Source of the DNA: a bacterium
Lineage (GTDB): Bacteria; Oederibacteriota; Muellerivitia; Muellerivitales; Muellerivitaceae
Length of the DNA stretch: 5,818 bases
Direction of reading: 5' to 3'
Assembly (NCBI GenBank): GCA_025980505.1
Contig: JAICXI010000138.1
Coordinates: 1 to 5,818, forward strand
Each line of letters opens with the position of its first letter. The first letter of the stretch is position 1. Under the pieces are notes generated by a model. That model was not told where the DNA came from, made no database searches, and saw nothing but the letters and a program-made list of their open reading frames with translations. Below are positions 1-5,516 of this stretch, in pieces. Both the position numbers and the translations under genes were made by a program.

Positions 1-973
1 GATGGCGAGGGCCGCGCTGGTGGGGGAAAGGCTCTCCCAATTCAAGGCGCAAGTGGGGGGGGAGGTCTGGATGCCGGGGTTCGCGGGGGAGGAAACGCCC
101 TTGTTCGCGGCCAACCTGCCGGCCCGGAAGGAGGCGTCCCTGTCCTTCCATAAGGAAGGCGAATGGAGCGGGTTCCTCTCCGGGAACGGCGGCGTCTTCA
201 ACGTGGCATCGGATGCCAACGCCGCGGGTTACAAGGTGACGACCTACGGATTGACCGGCGCCGGGGCCGACATGCGGCTGTCCAAGGAAATGGCGGCGGG
301 GTTCCTGGTGGGATACGGTCATACGTCCGTGGCGCTGGGTTCGGGCGGTACCTTGAGCGGGGACGGGGGCCGTTTGGGTTTTTACGGACTTTTGGCCTCC
401 GGGGGCTTCACCGCGGACGCGCTCCTGGAGGGGGGACTGGATAGTTACGGCACCCAAAGGGCTTCCTACGGCGGAACCGCCACGGGCAAGGCCCAGGGCC
501 TGGAATTCGGCGGGGCCCTGGAAGCGGGGTATGAGTGGAAACAAAACGGCGTGGGCGTGGGCCCGGTGGCTTCCCTGCAATACACCTCCCTTACCATCAA
601 CGGTTTCAGCGAACAAGGTTCCCGGGCGCCCTTGACCTTCCCGGGCCAAGGCCAGGATTCGCTGGCCAGCCAGTTGGGCGTCCAAGGGGAAGGGAACTGG
701 AAGCTGGGGGGGATCAACTTCAATCCCGAGATCCGGCTGGCGTGGGAACACGAGTATGACAACCGGGGCGGGGCGGTCCAGGCGGGTTTCGGGACCGGGG
801 ACAGCTTTACGGTGGCGGGACCGCTCCTGGGACAGGACGGAGTGGTGCTGGGCGCGGGCATGGACCTGGGGCTTTCCAAGAACCTGGACCTGTCGTTGGC
901 TTACCGGGGCGAGTTGAACCGCAGCGACTTCACCTCCCAGCAGTTCGGCGGCGGCCTGCGTTACGGGTTTTAA
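1..973 (+). CDS. Autotransporter-type outer-membrane beta-barrel protein, 5'-truncated
   Basis: This is the C-terminal part of an autotransporter-like protein (type V secretion family, PF03797-like), which would sit in the outer membrane. It reads in the frame starting at position 2 and ends at TAA 971-973. About 323 residues are visible. After a linker of roughly 55 residues, the last 268 or so show alternating hydrophobic and polar strands rich in Gly and aromatics. Typical autotransporter phrases include WSGFLSGNGG near residue 56, YGLTGAGAD near 82, FLVGYGHTSVA near 101, ALEAGYEW near 172, GPVASLQYTSLTINGFSEQG near 187, PEIRLAWEHEY near 242 and a final LRYGF. The terminal Phe is the classic BAM-recognition residue, and the barrel length matches the family. 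The ATG at position 2 is probably internal, because no signal peptide follows and a passenger domain is expected upstream, so the passenger's role is unknown. Family assignment is secure; an OmpA- or porin-type barrel is less likely. Confidence 0.88.
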   Translation, partial: MARAALVGERLSQFKAQVGGEVWMPGFAGEETPLFAANLPARKEASLSFHKEGEWSGFLSGNGGVFNVASDANAAGYKVTTYGLTGAGADMRLSKEMAAGFLVGYGHTSVALGSGGTLSGDGGRLGFYGLLASGGFTADALLEGGLDSYGTQRASYGGTATGKAQGLEFGGALEAGYEWKQNGVGVGPVASLQYTSLTINGFSEQGSRAPLTFPGQGQDSLASQLGVQGEGNWKLGGINFNPEIRLAWEHEYDNRGGAVQAGFGTGDSFTVAGPLLGQDGVVLGAGMDLGLSKNLDLSLAYRGELNRSDFTSQQFGGGLRYGF

Positions 974-996
974 AACCGGCGGGCGGCATGAAGGTG

Positions 997-1011
997 GAGG
1001 GCGCAGCCCTC
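997..1011. other. Small GC hairpin downstream of the barrel gene
   Basis: GAGGGC (997-1002), loop GCA, GCCCTC (1006-1011) forms a perfect 6-bp stem 24 nt after the barrel gene's stop codon. No T-tract follows (next bases TTAGGAACGG), so it is not a convincing intrinsic terminator by itself. It could stabilise an mRNA 3' end, be a dispersed REP-like palindrome, or be chance in GC-rich DNA. Confidence 0.35.
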
Positions 1012-1039
1012 TTAGGAACGGCAACGAAAACCTTTCTTA

Positions 1040-1120
1040 ACCACAGGGACACAGAGGCACAGTCAAACCAAAAGCTTTGAATTCGTTGTTTTTTTAGCTT
1101 CGTCTCTGTGCCCCTGCGGT
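1040..1120. repeat. Imperfect inverted repeat built of 8-nt-phased CACAG units
   Basis: The left arm at 1040-1056 (ACCACAGGGACACAGAG) pairs with the right arm at 1104-1120 (CTCTGTGCCCCTGCGGT) at 15 of 17 positions around a 47-nt AT-richer loop. The two mismatches are A-C in a + strand RNA but U-G wobbles in a - strand RNA, so the stem is fully paired only in the antisense direction. CACAG occurs at 1042, 1050 and 1058, exactly 8 nt apart, and the right arm has CTGTG at 1106 and CTGCG at 1114 with the same spacing. From memory, similar CACAG/CTCTGTG palindromes are dispersed in intergenic regions of many environmental bacterial genomes. No reading frame covers it. It could be a REP-type element or a miniature mobile element, but no target-site duplication was identified. 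Confidence 0.7.
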
Positions 1121-1140
1121 GAAATCTTGTGTCTTGTTAC

Positions 1141-1171
1141 GGTCCCCCGGAATTCGGCGGGGCCATTTTTT
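1141..1171 (+). terminator. Probable Rho-independent terminator before the glycan operon
   Basis: GGTCCC (1141-1146) can pair with GGGGCC (1159-1164), one pair being U-G. An alternative register pairs CCCCG (1145-1149) with CGGGG (1158-1162). Either GC-rich stem ends just before A1165 and a run of six T (1166-1171), the usual intrinsic-terminator layout. It would end transcripts from the barrel gene about 190 nt after its stop codon and insulate the operon that starts at 1221. Confidence 0.6.
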
Positions 1172-1184
1172 GCGGGCTTAAACA

Positions 1185-1214
1185 TGGTTTTCCCTTTCGC
1201 CGACCTGCTAGAAT
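1185..1214 (+). promoter_or_regulatory. Putative promoter of the ligase/DUF2723 operon, possibly leaderless
   Basis: TAGAAT at 1209-1214 matches the sigma70 -10 consensus at 5 of 6 positions. The -35 region is weak: TGGTTT at 1185-1190 with an 18-bp spacer, or TTTTCC at 1188-1193 with a 15-bp spacer. A start site 7 nt past the -10 box would fall on the A of the ATG at 1221. No Shine-Dalgarno sequence lies between the box and the ATG, so a leaderless mRNA is predicted. The same TAGAATA heptamer lies before the HemQ-family gene, which supports it as a real -10 element here. Confidence 0.5.
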
Positions 1215-1220
1215 AACGTC

Positions 1221-3194
1221 ATGAAATCCGCTCCCTATCCTTCCGACGCCACCGGTCGCATGGTGGGGTTCCTCTTTTTGGCCCTGATCCCCCTGTCCGC
1301 CCTGGTGCCCGCGGCCTTCCCGGCCTGGCTGGCCCAGGACCTGGTCCTGCGCTGGATTTCAGCCCTGGTATTCCTGCTTTGCCTGGGGAGCCGCCTGTGG
1401 AAGGCCAAGTTCAAGACATCCCTGGACCTGGATTTCGCCAATATCGTCTTGCTCCTCCTGCTCGGCTGGGTCCTGCTTTCGGTGAAGAATTCCCGGGATG
1501 CCTTCGACAGCTTTTACGCTTTCCGCAGTTTCCTGGCCCTTGTATTGTGGTGGTTTTCCTTGCGCATGGCCTGGGAAAGGTGGCCCGGCCTTTACCCGGC
1601 CTTTGAGAAAGTCTTCCTTTGGACGTCGGTGGCGGCCTCCGCCTGGCTCATCCTCACCACGGCGGGCCATGGCTTGGGCGTCCCTTTTTTCGTCGAAAAG
1701 ACCATCCCCCGCATGGGGCCCTTCCCGAACGAAAACATCGCGGCCGGTTTCCTGGGCCTGGCCTTGGTTTGGGGCCTGTTGAAAAAACTCCACCAGGTTC
1801 CGGTCCCTTCCTGGGCCCTGGCGGTCCTGCTGGTGGGCTGGTGCCTGACGAAGAGCCGTGGCGGATTCATCGCCCTGCTGTTCGTGTCCGTTTTCTACTG
1901 CCTGCTCCACATGAAGGAAATCGAAGGCCGTCTCGCCCGATGGAGAAAGGGCCAATGGCTGGCGGCGGGAGGCTCGGTGATCCTGCTGGCCGCGCTCCTG
2001 GCCCCCATGGTGGACCGCGTTTTCAACGCGTTGGCCACGGACCCCAACGCCAACAAACGGCTGGACCTTTGGATGAGCGGCTTCCGCATGGCCCTGGCCC
2101 AGCCCGTTTTCGGATTCGGCCCCGGGACTTTCGAGGACGTCTTCGCCTTTTACAAACCCGCCTCCCTCTGGAACATCACCACGCCCTTCGCCCACAACGA
2201 ATACCTGCAGACGGCCGTGGACAGCGGCATCCCGGCCCTGGTCCTCACCCTCCTGTTCCTTTGGGTCCTCCTGCGGGGCATGGGCAAGGGATTGGCGGAC
2301 ATCGCCCCGTTTAAGGGCCAGGTTTTGGAAAGGCGCGCCATGGAGGCCGGCTTTTTCCTCGTGCTGTTGGAGGCCGTCCACAACTGCGTGGACTTCACTT
2401 TCCACGAATGGTCCCACCGGCTGGTGCTGCTGGGTTTCGCCACTTACGCCTTCCGCCACAAGCGGGTGGAGGACGACGTGCGCACCACCTGGGATTTTTC
2501 CAGGAGGCTTTACCTGGGCGGAACGGCCTTCCTGGTGTGCCTGATCCTCTGGCTGCTGGGCGTGGGGGGCTTGAGGGACTTCCTGGCCCGCACCTACGAT
2601 TTCCACGGGATCGTCCTTCAGGAGGCGGGGGACCTGGACCGCGCCGAAGCCGACGAGCGCAAAAGCCTGGGCTACCGCGGGGATTTCATGATGCCCTGGA
2701 ATTCGCTGGGCGCCATCGAGAAGCGGCGCGCCGAAGCCGCCGCCAGGCCCTCGGAAAGGAAGAAACACTTCCGCCTGGCGGAGGCGGATTTCGAGGAAGC
2801 CATGCAGGTTTCGCCTTACGCGCTGACGCCCCAAGCCAACCTGGTCCAGCTTTGGATTTCGGAAGGCAAGCTGGACGAGGCCCTGGACCTCCAGAGCCGG
2901 ATCGTGGAAAAGATCCCCGCCGACCCGACCCAATACGACATCCAGGCCCAGATCCTGTTGGCCCTGGGCCGGCCGGACGACGCCGTCACCGCGGCCCAGA
3001 AAGCCGTCGACCTGGACGGGATGTTCGTGCCCAGTTACCTCTGCAAGGCCGGGGCCATGGAAGCCCTGGGGAAGAAAAAGGACGCCATCCGGGTTTACCG
3101 CCAGATCGAGGAAATCGTCCAAAAAGCCGGCCTTCCCGACGCCCCGCAGCGGATTCGGATGCTTGAGTCGAAGATCCAAAAGCTTTCGCAATAG
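1221..3194 (+). CDS. O-antigen ligase/polymerase (Wzy/WaaL) family membrane protein with C-terminal TPRs
   Basis: This 657-residue inner-membrane protein belongs to the O-antigen ligase/polymerase superfamily (Wzy_C, PF04932), which moves glycans from undecaprenyl-pyrophosphate to lipid A-core, to a growing polymer, or to protein. About a dozen hydrophobic segments lie between residues 14 and 450. Family signatures are FPNEN (168-172), TKSRGG (210-215), R280 before LDLW, GFGPGTF (298-304) and FAHNEYLQ (323-330). Arg212/Arg280 and His325 are candidate functional residues by analogy with WaaL. After the last membrane segment (about 431-450), residues 502-637 form TPR-type helices, with Gly549, Gly583 and Gly617 exactly 34 apart and a degenerate repeat before them. 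The ATG at 1221 was chosen because it keeps a short polar N-terminus before the first membrane segment; it lacks a Shine-Dalgarno sequence. An alternative ATG at 1260 also lacks one. Family is sure, but ligase, polymerase or protein oligosaccharyltransferase cannot be told apart. Confidence 0.9.
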   Translation: MKSAPYPSDATGRMVGFLFLALIPLSALVPAAFPAWLAQDLVLRWISALVFLLCLGSRLWKAKFKTSLDLDFANIVLLLLLGWVLLSVKNSRDAFDSFYAFRSFLALVLWWFSLRMAWERWPGLYPAFEKVFLWTSVAASAWLILTTAGHGLGVPFFVEKTIPRMGPFPNENIAAGFLGLALVWGLLKKLHQVPVPSWALAVLLVGWCLTKSRGGFIALLFVSVFYCLLHMKEIEGRLARWRKGQWLAAGGSVILLAALLAPMVDRVFNALATDPNANKRLDLWMSGFRMALAQPVFGFGPGTFEDVFAFYKPASLWNITTPFAHNEYLQTAVDSGIPALVLTLLFLWVLLRGMGKGLADIAPFKGQVLERRAMEAGFFLVLLEAVHNCVDFTFHEWSHRLVLLGFATYAFRHKRVEDDVRTTWDFSRRLYLGGTAFLVCLILWLLGVGGLRDFLARTYDFHGIVLQEAGDLDRAEADERKSLGYRGDFMMPWNSLGAIEKRRAEAAARPSERKKHFRLAEADFEEAMQVSPYALTPQANLVQLWISEGKLDEALDLQSRIVEKIPADPTQYDIQAQILLALGRPDDAVTAAQKAVDLDGMFVPSYLCKAGAMEALGKKKDAIRVYRQIEEIVQKAGLPDAPQRIRMLESKIQKLSQ

Positions 3195-3202
3195 CCCGCC
3201 CG

Positions 3203-5356
3203 ATGCCCGATTCCCGAAGGAGACCTTCGACCCGACCCCCCGACGCCCGGAAAAACCCGGCTCCCCCGCAGCGGTCCGTCCTCCCCCCGCTTCCCGCCGC
3301 CGCGGGCCTGTTCTTCGGGCTCCTCCTGCTGAATTCCTTCCTGGTTTCCCCTTTCCTGGGTTGGTATGACGGAGGGGAAATGGTGGGGGCCACGGTGGGC
3401 TTGGGGATTTCCCATCCCTCGGGCCAGCCCCTGTTCCATCTGCTGGGGAAGCTGTTCCTCCTTTTGCCGGCGCGGACGGCCGCCTGGCGGCTGGGGCTGA
3501 TGTCCGCGGCTTGTTCGGCCCTCGCCTCGGTCCTGTTCTGGTTCTTAAGCTGCCGCTTGGCCGCCGCGTCCACCCGCGCGGCAAGTTCCTCCCCCTTGCT
3601 GAAAACGTGGCTTTTGCTCCTGGCCCTGGGATGGAGTTTCAGCCTGCCCTGGTGGCGGTATTCGCTGGTGCCCCTGGTTTACGCGCTGCACCTGCTCTTG
3701 GCGCTGCTCGTCCTCTGGGCCTTGAGCCTGGAGAAGCCGGGCAAGTGGCCCCTGGCCTTCCTCATCCTGGGGGCGGCCACGGTTTTCAGGCCCACCCAGT
3801 TTTTCGCCTTGCCCTTCGTGGTGCCGGCCCTGCTTTGGGAAAAAAGGAAAGTCCTTTTCCAAAAGGCGGGCGGATTAACGGCGGCCCTCCCATCCGTCGT
3901 TTTTTGGGCCGCCGCCTTCGCGTTGGGGCGAAGCACCCTGTTGTACCTTCCCCTGCGCTCCTCCCTGCACCCGGCCATCGCTTACGCGGACCTGACCCAT
4001 CCGGTGGAGCTCTTCCGGCACGTCTTCGCGCTGAAGTTTTCCAAGTTCGTGGGCGGCCCCTCGCTTTTCACGGTCCTGGAAGTCCTGCGCCAAATGGGCG
4101 CCCACTTTTGGGCGGATTTGACCCCGGTGGGGGCGGCCTTCCTCTTGTGGGGCGCGGGCATGGCCTGGTGGAAAAGGGAATCCATTCCCGCTTTCGCGTG
4201 GGTGGGTTGGGGATGGGGTTTGCTGGAAATGGTTTTTGTCCTGACGATCCCTTTTCCCGCGTTTGAATCGCATCAAATGCTTCTGGGCTGGGTCTTCAGC
4301 GGCTTCCTCGCGGTCCTGCCCCTGGCTTTCCTGAAACAATCGGCCCGGCGGGGCCGGTACCGGTCCGCCTGGGTGGCGGTGTTGCTGGGCCTTTTCGTGC
4401 TGGCGCAATTCTCCTCCATCGGGCATTTGCTGGCCCGCAAGGGGGAAAGGGGCGCGCAGGACTATGCCCGGAACCTGCTGGAAACCATGGAGCCCGGCGC
4501 CCTTTACGTGCCTTCGGAAGAAAACGAATATTTCCCGGTCGTGGGGTACCAGCAGTCCTTCGGCTTCCGGGACGACGTCCGGATCGTGGAGCCGGGCGCT
4601 TCCCCGGCCCTGGTGGGCGCCCAAATCAAGGAATGCCTGGAGTCGGGCCGGGCTCTTTACGTGACGCGCAAATGGGCCCTGCCTCCGGGCTGGGGCTATC
4701 AAGCCCGGGGGCCCCTGCTCAAGGTCACGCGGGCCCTGGCGGGCAGCTCCCTCCGGAAAGCGCCGGCCGTGAAACCCCTGGTGTCGTGGGGCGGCGTTGA
4801 GCTGTTGGGCGCGGAGTTGCGGCCTTCCCGGGTCGAGGCGGGAGGGAAGGTGGAGCTGACTTATCGCTGGGTCCGCCGGACCGCGGGCCCGCAGGATTCC
4901 TCCGACATGGTCGTGGCGGTCTTCATCGATCCCCAGGGGAACTATTGGATGAAAAACGGCGTTTTCTGGCTCCATGACGTCCATGAAATGCCGGAAGGTT
5001 CGCCGGCCGGAATGAAGCCGGGGTTTGTTTATGAGGATAAACGAATCCTGTTCATCCCTTCCGATTTCCCGCCGGGGGACTATGCCCTGGCCGTGGGCCT
5101 CCAAAAACAAGCTTCCCCCCTGGAACGGGGGCGGGAAAGCTTCGACCGGGAGTTTTACGAGAGGGATGCCTACCAAAACCTGGACAAATTCATGGGCCGG
5201 GGGGAGGACGGCGCGGTGGTTCAGTTCTCGGCCGCGTCGTCGTGTTCCTGGAAGGACGGCTTGTGGCCCGTGACGCGGAGCCCCTACCCCCTGGCGGACC
5301 CGCGCTTCGTGCCAGTGGCCGGGCTGCGGATTTTACCCGCGGATGCGCGCCGATAG
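3203..5356 (+). CDS. DUF2723 (TMEM260-like) GT-C-fold membrane glycosyltransferase candidate with extracytoplasmic C-terminal domain
   Basis: This 717-residue protein has a basic, Pro-rich N-terminal tail (1-29), about ten membrane segments between 31 and 408, and a soluble C-terminal region of about 305 residues. The DUF2723 hallmark is clear: GWYDGGE (53-59) followed by GISHPSGQPLF (68-78), LPARTAAWRLGLMSA and PLVYALHLLLAL. FRPTQ (195-199), YLPLR (248-252) and PGALYVPSEENEYFPVVGYQ (431-450) before FRDDVRIV also fit. Eukaryotic TMEM260 is a protein O-mannosyltransferase; bacterial members are mostly uncharacterised. D56 and E59 are the likely catalytic acids of the first outer loop. Residues 525-630 look like the beta-sandwich found at the C-terminus of many bacterial GT-C proteins. 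The gene starts 8 nt after the ligase stop codon without a Shine-Dalgarno sequence, implying an operon and translational coupling. Donor and acceptor cannot be read from sequence. Confidence 0.85.
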   Translation: MPDSRRRPSTRPPDARKNPAPPQRSVLPPLPAAAGLFFGLLLLNSFLVSPFLGWYDGGEMVGATVGLGISHPSGQPLFHLLGKLFLLLPARTAAWRLGLMSAACSALASVLFWFLSCRLAAASTRAASSSPLLKTWLLLLALGWSFSLPWWRYSLVPLVYALHLLLALLVLWALSLEKPGKWPLAFLILGAATVFRPTQFFALPFVVPALLWEKRKVLFQKAGGLTAALPSVVFWAAAFALGRSTLLYLPLRSSLHPAIAYADLTHPVELFRHVFALKFSKFVGGPSLFTVLEVLRQMGAHFWADLTPVGAAFLLWGAGMAWWKRESIPAFAWVGWGWGLLEMVFVLTIPFPAFESHQMLLGWVFSGFLAVLPLAFLKQSARRGRYRSAWVAVLLGLFVLAQFSSIGHLLARKGERGAQDYARNLLETMEPGALYVPSEENEYFPVVGYQQSFGFRDDVRIVEPGASPALVGAQIKECLESGRALYVTRKWALPPGWGYQARGPLLKVTRALAGSSLRKAPAVKPLVSWGGVELLGAELRPSRVEAGGKVELTYRWVRRTAGPQDSSDMVVAVFIDPQGNYWMKNGVFWLHDVHEMPEGSPAGMKPGFVYEDKRILFIPSDFPPGDYALAVGLQKQASPLERGRESFDREFYERDAYQNLDKFMGRGEDGAVVQFSAASSCSWKDGLWPVTRSPYPLADPRFVPVAGLRILPADARR

Positions 5357-5362
5357 ACAGGG

Positions 5363-5388
5363 ATGAAAAAGGGAGGCGTCCCTTTGGA
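5363..5388 (+). terminator. Hairpin after the glycan operon, possible terminator
   Basis: AAAGGGA (5368-5374), loop GGCG, TCCCTTT (5379-5385) is a perfect 7-bp stem 11 nt after the DUF2723 gene's stop codon. On the + strand only TTT follows the GC part, so termination may be weak. A competing 7-bp stem, CGTCCCT (5377-5383) with AGGGACG (5410-5416), ends 2 nt before TTTT (5419-5422) and could be the working terminator instead. The two stems cannot form together. Confidence 0.5.
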
Positions 5389-5450
5389 ATCCGTTGGATG
5401 TGACTGAACAGGGACGACTTTTGTAAACTCCGGGTTCGCCCGGGGCTGGA

Positions 5451-5479
5451 TTGCCTTTTGTTTGCGCCGCGCTTAGAAT
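5451..5479 (+). promoter_or_regulatory. Sigma70-type promoter of the HemQ-family gene
   Basis: TTGCCT (5451-5456) and TAGAAT (5474-5479) are separated by exactly 17 bp, matching consensus at 4 of 6 and 5 of 6 positions. A start near 5486 would give a leader of about 31 nt, ending in the Shine-Dalgarno sequence and the ATG at 5517. It lies after the hairpins that follow the glycan operon, so the HemQ-family gene is probably transcribed independently. Confidence 0.6.
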
Positions 5480-5505
5480 ACGCCTTCCGAAAATCCATTT
5501 CCGTC

Positions 5506-5513
5506 AGGGGAGA
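5506..5513 (+). promoter_or_regulatory. Shine-Dalgarno sequence of the HemQ-family gene
   Basis: AGGGGAGA, with core GGAG at 5509-5512, lies 4 nt before the ATG at 5517. It is the only clear ribosome binding site at a gene start in this window and fixes the start of this gene. Both genes of the glycan operon lack one. Confidence 0.6.
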
Positions 5514-5516
5514 ACC

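Noticed and set aside
2..4. ATG at position 2 as the real start of the barrel gene
   Set aside because: It is at the window edge, no signal peptide follows, and autotransporter barrels normally have an upstream passenger. The frame is treated as truncated.
966..977. Palindrome GGTTTTAAAACC across the barrel gene stop codon
   Set aside because: A 12-bp palindrome with no loop and no further symmetry, mostly made by the Phe and stop codons; no regulator or function is implied.
1042..1062. CACAG units as a CRISPR-like or iteron array
   Set aside because: The units are 5 bp with 3-bp spacing and only three copies, and they form one arm of an inverted repeat. There are no spacers and no replication gene nearby.
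2408..3166. 252-codon + strand frame overlapping the TPR part of the ligase gene
   Set aside because: Its product is a Gly/Pro/Arg-rich frame shadow, while the overlapping true frame has phased TPR repeats.
3371..3382. Alternative start of the DUF2723 gene at ATG 3380, preceded by GGAGGGG
   Set aside because: It has a good Shine-Dalgarno-like sequence, but starting there would delete the first membrane segment and the conserved DGGE motif, so the match is taken as chance.
1359..3584. Long open frame of 741 codons on the - strand across the ligase gene
   Set aside because: The + strand frame encodes clear O-antigen ligase and TPR motifs. The - strand product is a low-complexity run of Gly, Pro, Arg and Gln without domains, as expected from antisense of GC-rich coding DNA.
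3875..5176. 433-codon open frame on the - strand opposite the DUF2723 gene
   Set aside because: Same composition artefact: no recognisable domain, no ribosome binding site noticed, and the + strand frame carries conserved family motifs throughout.
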